Of a stretch of DNA of 64,000 nt, positions 44,810 through 54,125 are shown piece by piece. The notes below the pieces were generated by a model, which was not told the origin of the DNA, searched no databases, and saw only the letters and a program-made list of their open reading frames with translations. The position numbers and the translations under genes are program-made. This DNA is from Thalassomonas viridans (GTDB lineage Bacteria; Pseudomonadota; Gammaproteobacteria; Enterobacterales; Alteromonadaceae), in contig NZ_CP059733.1 in assembly GCF_000948985.2 (NCBI RefSeq), positions 5,580,001-5,644,000 on the forward strand, given 5' to 3'. How positions within the stretch are numbered: the stretch's first letter is position 1; every line of letters begins with the position of its first letter.

Positions 44810-47146
44810 TTAATTGCCCAACAGCAGCTCCAGCCAGGAGCGGGTATCGGGGCGTTTCTGCAGGCAATTTTCATTAACCCGGATAGCCAGGATGATGGCA
44901 GGATAAAGTTCGGTATTATCGCATTCCTCAGTGACTGCATTGCCGCTTTGCCGCTCAAACAGGATCATGGCGATCCCTTCCGGCATTACCGCTTGTTTAT
45001 CGGCAACCCCCTGATGTTTTAAAAAGTCGGCAAATAACACCAGGGCGCCGCTGCTGCCGGTCAGGCCCATAGGTTTATTGTCATCCCGGCCGACCCAGGT
45101 AGTTACCAGGTGGTGGGCATCGTAACCGATAAACCAGCTGTCGCGTAGATCATTGGTGGTACCTGTTTTTCCCGCCACCTGCTTGTCTTTCAGACGCCAG
45201 CTCAGGGAACGCGCCGTGCCCCGCTGGGTCACCTGCTCCAGGGCATAATCGAGCAGGTAGGCGGCATTTTCCGACATCCTGGGTTCCGCCGGCCGGTCAA
45301 ACTGCCATAAGGTTTCCCCCTGGCCGGATACTATACGGGTAATGGTATGGGTTTGCTGATACGCTCCCCCGGCAGCAATCGGCAAGTAAAGCTGGTTGAT
45401 TTCCAGCGGCGACATATTGATGGAACCGAGCAGCATAGACGGTCGGGTGGTAATATCCCGGTCATAACCGAGCAAATGTACGGCATCGGCAACCGCATCC
45501 AGCCCCAGGGACATGCCCAGGTTTACGGTGGGAATATTTAACGACAATACCAGGCTGTCAATTAAAGACACCTGCTGCCGGTACTTGCCGTCATAGTTTT
45601 TCGGACGCCACTCTTTGCCGCTGTCGCTGGCCAGGGCAATGGCCTTGTCATCCAGCACAGTAGCAAAGTTATATTCTTCATACCTTTCCAGCGCCGCCAG
45701 GTAAACCGCGGGCTTAATCAAAGAACCCACCGGACGCCTGGCGTTTAACGCCCGGTTAAAGCCAGAATAGTTGCTTTTGCGGCCGCCGCTTAACGCCCGG
45801 ATTTCACCGCTGGCAATATCGGTTACCAGCATGGCCGCCTGCAGCTCCTGCTCTCCGGTGTCTTGTTCCAGTGCCGTCAGCCTCTTGGCAATGGTTTGCT
45901 CCAGCAAGGTCTGGCTGCGGTGGGAAAAGCCGGTAAATACCTTGATATCCGACAGCTCCCGGTAATTCTCCAGGTGTTGGGACAACTCTCGTTTGACCTG
46001 CTGCAAGTAAGCGGGATACTTTTGCTTCGCCAAACGGCGGGATTTGCGCACCGACAAAGGATCATTAACCGCGGCTTCAAAAGCCTGCTGGCTTACTAAG
46101 TGATGTTCAAACATCAGCCGTAGGATCAGGTCACGCCGTTTTTTAGCGCGCTCGGGGTAACGCCAGGGATCATAATAGCTGGGTCCCTTGATCTGGCCGA
46201 TCAACAACGCCATTTCGCCGGCATCGAGTTGCGCCACGCTTTTGCCGAAATAAAATTTTGCCGCCAATCCGAAACCATAGATGCCGTTGGCATAATGCTG
46301 GCCGAGATAAACCTCGTTGACATAAGCTTCCAGCAACTGGTCTTTGCTGTACCTGTACTCCAATATCAGCGCCATCAGGGCTTCGTTCAGCTTACGCCAC
46401 AGCGTTTTTTGCCGGGTGAGAAACATGTTTTTCACCAGCTGCTGGGTTAAGGTGCTGCCCCCCTGCACCGTGCGCCCGGCGCGGATGTTCTGCACCAGGG
46501 CCCGCAAAATCCCGAGCGGGGAAACCCCGGCATGGAAGTAAAAGTCCCTGTCTTCCACCAAAAGCAGGGTATCGAGCAAGGCTTCCGGGATATTTTCCAG
46601 TCCCACCAGCACCCGATCTTCTTTATTTTCCGGCACTATGCGGTCCAGCAGCACCGGCTCAAGCACCAGTTGGGATACCTGGCTGCTGCCCTGATACAAT
46701 TGGCTGATCCTGCCCTGATTGACATCCACCGTCAGCTCGGCGGCAGGTTCGATACCGGCGCCAAAATCAAAGGCGCGGCGAAAAATAATGATGCGTTTTT
46801 TAGATAAGGCAAACTGTCCGGGACGGCTTACCCGGGTCACTTTCTGGTAACCGTTGTAAGTCAACGATGCCGCCAGTCCCGACAGGTCCAGCGGCTCTCC
46901 CGGCTGCAAGGTTTCCACCTGGCCGTATACCTGTACCGGCACCTGCCATTTTTGCCCTTCAAAGGTACGGCGAACCTTGCCGTCAAGATAAATGGCATAA
47001 CCCGCCAGCGCCAATATCGCCACCAGGGTTAACTTCAGGCCGGTAAAAAACAGCCAGCTTAACCAGCTTCGGCTGCGGGCAGGCGCTTTTTGCTGTGGCT
47101 TGCTTTTGTGATTTCTCTTGCTGCTTGCTGCTTTTTTTTTCGCCAT
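44810..47146 (-). CDS. mrcB: Penicillin-binding protein 1B
   Basis: Bifunctional peptidoglycan glycosyltransferase and transpeptidase. The 778-residue protein has a Lys-rich cytoplasmic tail, a membrane anchor (LKLTLVAILALAGYAIYL, about 37-54), a UB2H domain, the GT51 domain with EDRDFYFHAGVSPLGI and QGGSTLTQQLVKN, and a transpeptidase domain with SLIK (RRPVGSLIKPAVY), LSLN and KTGTTND. It is followed upstream by hrpB, the E. coli arrangement. Confidence 0.97.
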   Translation of the reverse strand: MAKKKAASSKRNHKSKPQQKAPARSRSWLSWLFFTGLKLTLVAILALAGYAIYLDGKVRRTFEGQKWQVPVQVYGQVETLQPGEPLDLSGLAASLTYNGYQKVTRVSRPGQFALSKKRIIIFRRAFDFGAGIEPAAELTVDVNQGRISQLYQGSSQVSQLVLEPVLLDRIVPENKEDRVLVGLENIPEALLDTLLLVEDRDFYFHAGVSPLGILRALVQNIRAGRTVQGGSTLTQQLVKNMFLTRQKTLWRKLNEALMALILEYRYSKDQLLEAYVNEVYLGQHYANGIYGFGLAAKFYFGKSVAQLDAGEMALLIGQIKGPSYYDPWRYPERAKKRRDLILRLMFEHHLVSQQAFEAAVNDPLSVRKSRRLAKQKYPAYLQQVKRELSQHLENYRELSDIKVFTGFSHRSQTLLEQTIAKRLTALEQDTGEQELQAAMLVTDIASGEIRALSGGRKSNYSGFNRALNARRPVGSLIKPAVYLAALERYEEYNFATVLDDKAIALASDSGKEWRPKNYDGKYRQQVSLIDSLVLSLNIPTVNLGMSLGLDAVADAVHLLGYDRDITTRPSMLLGSINMSPLEINQLYLPIAAGGAYQQTHTITRIVSGQGETLWQFDRPAEPRMSENAAYLLDYALEQVTQRGTARSLSWRLKDKQVAGKTGTTNDLRDSWFIGYDAHHLVTTWVGRDDNKPMGLTGSSGALVLFADFLKHQGVADKQAVMPEGIAMILFERQSGNAVTEECDNTELYPAIILAIRVNENCLQKRPDTRSWLELLLGN

Positions 47147-47178
47147 TTTATTCTTGCTCTAACATAATGTACCGGCCG

Positions 47179-49761
47179 CTAGGATTTGCGCGCTTTAATG
47201 GATCTGCCCGCTTTTTCCAGCAAGGGCTGTTCCGGCCAGCGGTGTTTCGGATAACGACCGCGCATATCTTTTGCCACCTCGAAATAGGAGTTTTGCCAGA
47301 AGTGGTTTAAATCGCTGGTCACCTGGATCGGCCTTTTCGCCGGCGATAACAATTCAAAACATAACGGGGCCTTGCCCCAGGCCAGCAGAGGCGACGCCAG
47401 TTCGCCGAAAACTTCCTGCAGCACCACGGACACTTTAGGGTTGTGTTGCTGGCTGTAGGTGATCATAACTTTCTTATCCGACGGCGTCAGATAATATTCC
47501 GGCGCCTGCTGCTCCAGCTCCGCCTGCTTGTCCCAGTCCAGGATTTGCTTTAATACCGACAGCAGATTGAGCTTTTTCAGTTCGGCAACCGAAGTGATGC
47601 CGCTGAGGTACGGCTGCAGCCAGTGGGACAATTGCTCCAGCAGGTTCTGCTCGGTAAAGGCCTCAAAGCTGCTGTCATATAACGCCAGCCACCTGGCCCT
47701 GTCCAACCAAGAAAGACTGGCCTTATCCCAGGGTAAAAGGGCCAATTTGGTTTCTTTAACCGCCGCCAGCAGACATGCTTCCAGCGCCGCCTTATCCGGC
47801 TTGGTGATGATTTGTCGGCTGAGCACCAGCGCCCCTAATTTATGCTCGACGGTGCCGGATATTTTATTTTTTTCCTTATCAAAGCTGTAGCGGCTCTCTT
47901 GTGTTAGCTGCTCGCCAAACAGGGATTTTACCGCCTCCAGGCTGACAGGCGCCGCCAGGTAAATACGCCCCTGTGTTTTTTGCCCGTCTATCTGGGGCGC
48001 TACCAGATAAGCTTCTTCCGCCAAGGGGTCATCATCAAACAACATGGCCCCTTTGCCGTTAGATAACTGGAAATTGGCGGCATGCCCCGGACGCCGTTTG
48101 CCTATCCGGTCCGGATAGGCAAGCGCCAGCAACTGCCCGCTGTACTCGTGAATATCCGCCAGGCTATAAGCCTGTGGCTGTTTATCCCCGCCCTTCCCTG
48201 CGCCTAGCTTCCGCTGCCAGTTGCGGCTGTTTTGCAACGCCTGCTCGGCAGCAAAAACCGCTAAAGGGTATTGCCCGCGGGCCTTGCCCCGCTGGCGACG
48301 GTAATCTTGCAGGGCAATCAAACGGGCATTGAGATCCGATCCCTGGCCGCCGGTAAAAATATCCCGCTCCGACAGCAAGGCCGCTAAATCGCAGGCCAGG
48401 GTCAGCTGCTGCCATTTTTTCCCCTGCACCAACATTTTGGCGAAACGCGGCTCTATCCCCAGGGAAATCCCCTGCTGGCCGAGCCCGGTAATGGCGCCGT
48501 CGTCATCAAGCAAGCCGACTTCGGTGAGCAGGCTTTTTGCCTGCTGAAAATGTGCGGCCGGCGGCGGCGTTAACCAGCTAAGTTCAGACGGCTCTTTTAC
48601 CCCCCACATGGCCAGCTCCAGCACCAGGGAAACGAGATCCACCACCTTGATTTCTTCTTCATAATAGTCCGTCAGCTGCTGGTGCTGGCTTTGGGTCCAT
48701 AAGCGGTAGCAACTGCCTTCACTGAGCCTGCCGGCCCGGCCTTTTCTTTGCTCTGCCGAAGCCTTGGACACCATACAGCTCACCAGCCGGGTCATGCCGC
48801 TTGAAGGATCATACAGGGCTCTTTTGCTTAACCCTGTATCAATCACACAACGTATGCCTTCTATGGTTAAACTGGTTTCCGCCACGTTAGTGGTAAACAC
48901 CAGCTTACGCCGCCCTTTGGGATCCGGCACAATCGCCTGTTGCTGCTTGTCCGCCGCTAACTCACCATACAGCGGCAACAGCAGCACGTCTAGGTCACGG
49001 TAATCCGGCGCCAGGGTTTCAATGGCCTTATTGATTTCCCCTTTGCCCGGCAGGAACACCAAAATATCCCCTTCATTATCACGGAAGGCGGTTGCCGCCG
49101 CCTTCTTCAATGGCTCCAGATAGCTGTAACGGCCGATAGCCGGAATGGGACGGGGCAAATAAGAAACTTCAACCGGGAATACCCGTCCGGGACAAATCAC
49201 CACAGGAGCGCCGGATAAAAATTCACTGATCCCCGCCGTATCTATGGTGGCAGACATCACCAGCACTTTCAGGTCGTCCCGCAGCGCCTGCTGGATTTCC
49301 AGGGACAGGGTTAACGACAGATCCGCATGGATAGAGCGCTCGTGAAATTCATCAAAAATAATCAGGCCGATATCCGCCAGCTCGGGATCGTGCTGGATCC
49401 TGCGGGTAAGGATCCCTTCGGTGACTATTTCCAGTTTGGTGGTTTTAGAACAGGTATTGTCATTTCTTACCTGGTAACCAATACTTTGCCCGACTTTTTC
49501 CCCCAGCAGGCTCGCCAGGTATGTGGCGATAGACTTGGCTGCCAGCCGCCTGGGTTCAAGCATCACTATTTTTTTGCCCCCGGCGATATTCGCCTTAAGC
49601 AGGGACAGAGGCACCTGGGTGGACTTACCGGCGCCGGGATCCGCCTGCAGCACCAGGGCATTGTTGCTTGTCAGTAATTTGGTAATTTCAGGCAGGAAAT
49701 CGTCAATGGGCAGTGATTTGGTCAAGGTTATGTCTTTAATGCAAAGTAATATCAAAAGCAT
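47179..49761 (-). CDS. hrpB: ATP-dependent RNA helicase HrpB
   Basis: DEAH-type helicase of unclear substrate. The 860-residue protein has Walker A ADPGAGKSTQVP, the Walker B box DEFHERS, motif III SATID, the C-terminal helicase motif (KRKGRAGR-like QRKGRAGRLSEG) and the HrpB-specific C-terminal domain. ATG at 49761 opens the frame, but the family N-terminus starts near TKSLPIDDFLPEI, so TTG at 49725 is possible. It lies 32 bases upstream of mrcB. Confidence 0.94.
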   Translation of the reverse strand: MLLILLCIKDITLTKSLPIDDFLPEITKLLTSNNALVLQADPGAGKSTQVPLSLLKANIAGGKKIVMLEPRRLAAKSIATYLASLLGEKVGQSIGYQVRNDNTCSKTTKLEIVTEGILTRRIQHDPELADIGLIIFDEFHERSIHADLSLTLSLEIQQALRDDLKVLVMSATIDTAGISEFLSGAPVVICPGRVFPVEVSYLPRPIPAIGRYSYLEPLKKAAATAFRDNEGDILVFLPGKGEINKAIETLAPDYRDLDVLLLPLYGELAADKQQQAIVPDPKGRRKLVFTTNVAETSLTIEGIRCVIDTGLSKRALYDPSSGMTRLVSCMVSKASAEQRKGRAGRLSEGSCYRLWTQSQHQQLTDYYEEEIKVVDLVSLVLELAMWGVKEPSELSWLTPPPAAHFQQAKSLLTEVGLLDDDGAITGLGQQGISLGIEPRFAKMLVQGKKWQQLTLACDLAALLSERDIFTGGQGSDLNARLIALQDYRRQRGKARGQYPLAVFAAEQALQNSRNWQRKLGAGKGGDKQPQAYSLADIHEYSGQLLALAYPDRIGKRRPGHAANFQLSNGKGAMLFDDDPLAEEAYLVAPQIDGQKTQGRIYLAAPVSLEAVKSLFGEQLTQESRYSFDKEKNKISGTVEHKLGALVLSRQIITKPDKAALEACLLAAVKETKLALLPWDKASLSWLDRARWLALYDSSFEAFTEQNLLEQLSHWLQPYLSGITSVAELKKLNLLSVLKQILDWDKQAELEQQAPEYYLTPSDKKVMITYSQQHNPKVSVVLQEVFGELASPLLAWGKAPLCFELLSPAKRPIQVTSDLNHFWQNSYFEVAKDMRGRYPKHRWPEQPLLEKAGRSIKARKS

Positions 49762-49794
49762 ATAATAACCTGAACTCGGGTTAATCTAAACCAG

Positions 49795-49896
49795 CCAGCA
49801 CCACTCTTTTAACGGTTCTCGGCGTTAAACTTACTTCCAATAGCTCGCTATTGCTGCGCAAGTTTGCCTTGATAACCATTAAAAGAGCAGTACTGG
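49795..49896. repeat. About 100-base imperfect palindromic intergenic element
   Basis: The whole hrpB-thpR gap centre folds back on itself. The outer arms share CCAG, CTCTTTTAA and GGTT (21 of 26 aligned positions match), an inner pair is AAACTT / AAGTTT, and the apex is CAATAG-CTCG-CTATTG. No gene lies in it. It resembles small palindromic elements (MITE or REP-like) scattered in marine gammaproteobacterial genomes; no second copy is seen in this window. Confidence 0.6.
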
Positions 49897-50055
49897 TTCA
49901 ATAAGATATAATCATTGCGTGTAAAATGAGGAGCACAAGGATTAAGTTATTGTTATGTAAATAGTAGCTGGCTCAGCTTAACCCGAATTCAGGTTATACT
50001 AAACATGAGTAGCACTCGCATAAAGGCTTATTTTCCCCGAGCAGGCATCTTAACT

Positions 50056-50604
50056 ATGAACCGGTATTTTTTCGCCCTTAACCTGTCCCACAAAAGCAAA
50101 AAACAGCTGATGCGCTGGCGGGACAGCGAACTGGCACTGCCCAACCATCCGGTGATAGAAGATAACCTGCATATTACTTTGGCCTTTCTCGGACAATTAA
50201 GCGATGAACAAAAACAGCGACTGATAGCCGGAGCCGGGCAAGTGGCTGATACCCTCAGGGGAGAAACCATCACACCGTTAACCATTAACCGCCTGGGATA
50301 TTTTAAAAGACCTAAGGTGCTGTACCTGGCCAACGACCAAATTCCCGCCTGGCAAAACAAGCTGGCGGCAGAATTAGCCAAACAGGCTATAGATGCAGGC
50401 TTGCAGCAGGAGGAACGCCGCTACCTTTCCCATATCACCCTTTACCGCAAAGTGCGTACTTTACCAAAAGAACTGCCCCTACCGGCTATAAATATCCCGA
50501 TAGACAGGTTCAGTTTATTCCAGTCGGTATCGACAGAAACCGGTGTCCGTTACCAGCCGGTGAAAACCTGGCGCCTGACAGCGCATAAAGACAATAAAGA
50601 ATGA
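50056..50604 (+). CDS. thpR: RNA 2',3'-cyclic phosphodiesterase
   Basis: A 2H phosphoesterase (formerly LigT) that opens 2',3'-cyclic phosphate ends. The protein of about 182 residues has the two HxT motifs, HITLAFLG near residue 42 and HITLYRKV near residue 130. ATG at 50056 (MNRYFFALNL) matches the family start; the frame opens earlier at 50005. It lies between hrpB and sfsA as in E. coli, with two extra genes inserted after it. Confidence 0.93.
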   Translation: MNRYFFALNLSHKSKKQLMRWRDSELALPNHPVIEDNLHITLAFLGQLSDEQKQRLIAGAGQVADTLRGETITPLTINRLGYFKRPKVLYLANDQIPAWQNKLAAELAKQAIDAGLQQEERRYLSHITLYRKVRTLPKELPLPAINIPIDRFSLFQSVSTETGVRYQPVKTWRLTAHKDNKE

Positions 50605-50757
50605 CCGCCTGACACGCTTCTTCCCTACCTTTCCCGCCCGATAGCTGATAAAAACCAGCCAGGATTTTCACGCTAATAGTTTGTCCGGCTTTCTTACTTG
50701 GCAACTCAGGCTAAACTTGGTACTAATAAAGATCACATTGACAAATGGAATTTGAAA

Positions 50758-51183
50758 ATGACGGATAACGCTCTCGACAAAAGAAATGGAAACAAGCCGG
50801 GCAGCTACACCATAGAACAGCAGGACAATATTCTCGCCACCCGGGTATACGGTCCCTTACCCGCCCCGGTACTCAAGCAATACCATGAAGACATGTGTGC
50901 CGCCTGTGAAAAGCTGCAAGGCACAACCTGGGGCGCGCTGGTGACTTATTACGGCGGAGAGCTGCTGACACAGGATACCGAAGAAACCCTGATCAGCATA
51001 GCCAAACACCGCATACGCCACGGCATGGTAGCCAATGCCACCGTGATCCTCGAAAGCCAGCATACCGACCTGCAGCAGATGCAATTAAAGCGTATCTACC
51101 AAAGCTGTCAGCTGGAGTTTCATGTGTTTACCAATACCGAGATCGCCAGAAACTGGCTCTCTCAGTATTTGGCACAACATTAA
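50758..51183 (+). CDS. STAS/SpoIIAA-like protein, unknown function
   Basis: A protein of about 141 residues. After a polar N-terminus it shows alternating strand-helix elements (YTIEQQDNILATRVYGPLP; GALVTYYGGELL; ANATVILESQ; LEFHVFTNTEIARNWLSQYL) that suggest a STAS-like fold. No catalytic motif is recognised. The frame opens with TTG at 50698, but the ATG at 50758 is preferred. It converges on pepB and overlaps its stop by four bases. Confidence 0.55.
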   Translation: MTDNALDKRNGNKPGSYTIEQQDNILATRVYGPLPAPVLKQYHEDMCAACEKLQGTTWGALVTYYGGELLTQDTEETLISIAKHRIRHGMVANATVILESQHTDLQQMQLKRIYQSCQLEFHVFTNTEIARNWLSQYLAQH

Positions 51184-52466
51184 GCTTTAAGCAGGGCGGC
51201 AATAGTGGCTATGCCCTGGCCTGTACCGCCGGCAGCCCACAAGCTGTTGGCACTGCCGTTATAGGCGGCGGCCAAATCCATATGCAACCAGCCTTTACCG
51301 TCATTGGGGACAAAGCGCGCCAGGAAACCCGCGGCATTGCTTGCGCCACCGGCACCGCCGCCTTTTTGGGTACGGCTGTTGGCGGTATCGGCAAAGACCG
51401 ACGGGCATTTATCCTGATGCCAGCGCTCTAGCGGCAACTGCCATACCGGCTCATTGGCCTCTATGGCTTGTGTTTTCGCCTGTGCCATCAGTTGCTCATC
51501 CAGGCCGAATAAAGCGGTATAATCGCCGCCTGTGGCCATCATTGCCGCCCCCGTTAAGGTCGCTGCATTGATAATAAGCTCACACTGGGTATCCGCTGCC
51601 GCCAACAAACCATCCGCCAGTACGATACGGCCTTCGGCATCGGTATTGGCCACTTCCACCGTAAGGCCGTTCTTATAGGTCAGGATATCACCGAGTTTAT
51701 AGGCATGGCTGCTCACCATATTCTCGGCGCAACATAAGAATAATTTCACCCTCTTATCCAGTCCCTGGTTAATCGCCAGTGCCAGTGCCCCGGCCACAAC
51801 GGCGGCGCCTCCCATATCACATTTCATATCAAACATACCGGCGCTGGCTTTTAAGCTGTAGCCGCCGCTGTCAAAGGTAATGCCTTTACCCACCAGGCTT
51901 GCCGCCACCGGGGCCTGGGCATCGCCGGTAGGATTATAATCGAGGACCATCAGGCAAGGAGGATTGATGCTGCCTTTACCGACATTATAAATACCGGTCC
52001 AGCCCTGCTGCTCCAGTGCTTCCCCTGAGATTACTTCCACCGAAACATGCTCCGGCGCCTGGGACTTGATATAGTCAGCCGCCAGCTCCGCCAGTTTTAG
52101 CGGATACAACTGTGAGGGAGTCTGGTTGGTCAGATCCCGGCTCCAGGCAAAAATAGCCAGCTTGTCCATCAGTTTTTGTGCTTGTGCACCGGTAAATTCG
52201 ACATTGGTAAGCTTGCCGACACAGGTAAAGCCCATAGCAAAGGCCCACTGGCTTTCTTCTGTCCATAAGTCGCCGCTGAGTTTGGCAACATCTATGCCCA
52301 GCCCCTCAATTTTACGGCCGGCTTTCTGGATATCCCTTAACGACAACTCCTGGCCTTCTTTGAGGCAAATATGAATTTCATTCTTAAAGATCTGTACCGG
52401 ATTGTCCGCCTGCCAGCCTTCTGACACCGGGGTATCGGTTAATATGATAGTGGTTGCTTTAGTCAT
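51180..52466 (-). CDS. pepB: Aminopeptidase B (M17 family)
   Basis: Cytoplasmic leucyl-aminopeptidase-family enzyme with two metal ions. The 428-residue length matches PepB rather than the longer PepA. Metal-binding segments are GKGITFDSGGYSLK, MKCDMGGAA and the signature NTDAEGRIVLADGL. The gene lies between two plus-strand genes and is not a usual member of this neighbourhood in E. coli. Confidence 0.93.
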   Translation of the reverse strand: MTKATTIILTDTPVSEGWQADNPVQIFKNEIHICLKEGQELSLRDIQKAGRKIEGLGIDVAKLSGDLWTEESQWAFAMGFTCVGKLTNVEFTGAQAQKLMDKLAIFAWSRDLTNQTPSQLYPLKLAELAADYIKSQAPEHVSVEVISGEALEQQGWTGIYNVGKGSINPPCLMVLDYNPTGDAQAPVAASLVGKGITFDSGGYSLKASAGMFDMKCDMGGAAVVAGALALAINQGLDKRVKLFLCCAENMVSSHAYKLGDILTYKNGLTVEVANTDAEGRIVLADGLLAAADTQCELIINAATLTGAAMMATGGDYTALFGLDEQLMAQAKTQAIEANEPVWQLPLERWHQDKCPSVFADTANSRTQKGGGAGGASNAAGFLARFVPNDGKGWLHMDLAAAYNGSANSLWAAGGTGQGIATIAALLKA

Positions 52467-52585
52467 TATTTTTCCTTCACTGGGCTCTGATTGCCTTAGT
52501 CTATCTTAATCACTGCGTTTTTTTGCAATTTTAGTCATAAAAATGATATTTATAGCTTTTTTCTTTATTAACAAGCCAGACCCTT

Positions 52586-53296
52586 ATGCAATTAGCCTTA
52601 CAAAGCGCCACCCTGTTAAAGCGTTATAAACGCTTTTTGGCGGACATAGAGCTGCCAAACGGCGAAGAAACCACCATACATTGCGCCAATACCGGCGCCA
52701 TGACAGGATGCGCCGATCCCGGCAATATCGTCTGGTACAGCCAGTCCGACAACCCCAAACGTAAATACCCCTGCAGCTGGGAATTATCGCAAACCCCGGC
52801 GCAAGACATTATTTGCGTCAACACCATACGCGCCAACCAGCTGGTGGAAGAGGCCATCACTGCGGGAAAAATAACCGAACTGAAGGGTTACCGGGAGCTG
52901 AAGCGGGAAGTCAAATACGGCAATGAAAACAGCAAAATCGATTTTTATTTATCCTCGCCCGGGCAGGCCGACACTTATATCGAAGTAAAAAGCGTCACCC
53001 TGCTCAGCGACGGCCAGGGTTATTTTCCCGATGCCGTCACCACACGCGGCCAGAAACACCTGAGGGAATTAACCGAACTGGCAAAAGAAGGCAAAAGGGC
53101 GGTATTATTTTTTGCCGTACTGCACAGCGGCATCAACTCGGTGAAAGCCGCCGCCCATATCGACCCCCTTTATGGCAAATTATTGGCAGAAGCCAGGGAA
53201 GCCGGCGTGGAAGTCCTGGCTTATAAGGCCAGTTTCACCTTAGGAGATGCGGTGAGCGACATCAGCCTGTGCCAGCCCCTTGATGTTAAGCCCTGA
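52586..53296 (+). CDS. sfsA: Sugar fermentation stimulation protein SfsA
   Basis: A 236-residue SfsA protein with an OB-fold N-terminal half and a nuclease-like half. Family motifs are [36 protein letters not shown] and YIEVKSVTL. The acidic and Lys residues around IDFYL and EVKSV fit the PD-(D/E)xK-like site described for the family; it was first noted in maltose regulation and its true role is unsettled. It precedes dksA as in E. coli. Confidence 0.94.
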   Translation: MQLALQSATLLKRYKRFLADIELPNGEETTIHCANTGAMTGCADPGNIVWYSQSDNPKRKYPCSWELSQTPAQDIICVNTIRANQLVEEAITAGKITELKGYRELKREVKYGNENSKIDFYLSSPGQADTYIEVKSVTLLSDGQGYFPDAVTTRGQKHLRELTELAKEGKRAVLFFAVLHSGINSVKAAAHIDPLYGKLLAEAREAGVEVLAYKASFTLGDAVSDISLCQPLDVKP

Positions 53297-53663
53297 CATA
53301 AAATTTATATGGCACTTTTTTATGGTACTATAGTGGAATTATATTTGACTGCTGTTGTCGATCATTGATAAAAAGGGCTGATAAAAAGATTATTCACAAA
53401 ACGGTAACAAAGCTGGCAAAAGATTGATCTTGATAATTTGTGATTTTCTCATATTTGTAAAAGATTGATTTATAATGAATATGGTTTTTTTTTCAATTAG
53501 CCCTTGATTTTTATTTGCGCCAGCACAATATAGGCCAGATACCAATGGTCTATTTAATATTGGCAATTGCAACCATGTGATTTTTAACTGGTACCCGCAA
53601 TAGAGTGCGCTCTACCAGCTAAGTTAAGGTCACTTTGGTCTATGTAGCATTAGGAGATTCAGC
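53297..53663 (+). promoter_or_regulatory. sfsA-dksA intergenic region with dksA promoter
   Basis: These 367 bases are AT-rich. A short minus-strand frame (53390-53572) looks spurious. The dksA promoter should be in the right half. AGGAG lies about nine bases before the dksA ATG at 53664. The segment 53603-53620 is the reverse complement of a tRNA D-arm consensus (see separate entry). Confidence 0.45.
53578..53634 (-). pseudogene. tRNA-like 5'-half remnant in the dksA leader
   Basis: Read on the minus strand, 53620-53603 is AGCTGGTAGAGCGCACTC, the D-arm and start of the anticodon arm found in many bacterial tRNAs. GTGACCT plus TA lies just before, spaced like an acceptor strand and positions 8-9, and TCAC near 53580 could pair with GTGA. 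There is no T-arm and the anticodon stem does not pair, so it is not a working tRNA. It may be a fragment of one, or chance-selected complementarity in the dksA mRNA. Confidence 0.4.
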
Positions 53664-54110
53664 ATGCCAGACAGTAAAAGTAAAGCATTAGGCATCCTAG
53701 CATTAGCCGGCGTTGAGCCGTACCAGGAAAAGCCAAACGAAGAATATATGAACGCTGAGCAACTGGAGCATTTTAAAAAAATCCTCGACGCTTGGCGTGT
53801 ACAGCTCAGAGAAGAAGTTGACCGCACAGTAACCCATATGCAAGATGAAGCGGCCAATTTCCCGGATCCGGTAGATCGCGCAGCCCAGGAAGAAGAGTTC
53901 AGCCTGGAATTACGCACCCGGGACCGCGAACGCAAGCTGATCAAAAAAATCGAAAAAACCTTACAATTGATCGAAGAAGATGAATTCGGCTTCTGTAAGT
54001 CCTGCGGCATCGAAATCGGTATCCGCCGCCTGGAAGCCCGTCCGACAGCCGATCTTTGTATTGAATGTAAAACCCTGCAGGAAATCAAAGAACGCCAGAT
54101 GGCAGGTTAA
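53664..54110 (+). CDS. dksA: RNA polymerase-binding transcription factor DksA
   Basis: Binds the RNA polymerase secondary channel and works with ppGpp to adjust rRNA and amino-acid promoters. The 148-residue protein has the coiled coil (about 35-105) with tip motif [11 protein letters not shown] and the four-Cys zinc finger CKSCG...CIECK near the C-terminus. It is followed by gluQRS after 15 bases, the typical pair. Confidence 0.98.
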   Translation: MPDSKSKALGILALAGVEPYQEKPNEEYMNAEQLEHFKKILDAWRVQLREEVDRTVTHMQDEAANFPDPVDRAAQEEEFSLELRTRDRERKLIKKIEKTLQLIEEDEFGFCKSCGIEIGIRRLEARPTADLCIECKTLQEIKERQMAG

Positions 54111-54125
54111 TATCTCAGGGTAACC

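Noticed and set aside
49796..49900. Possible short peptide encoded by the palindromic element upstream of thpR
   Set aside because: Palindromic repeats often leave open frames; there is no start with a ribosome site and the structure is explained by the inverted repeats.
53390..53572. A 60-codon minus-strand frame in the sfsA-dksA gap
   Set aside because: Low-complexity AT-rich translation, no ribosome site, no similarity that I recognise.
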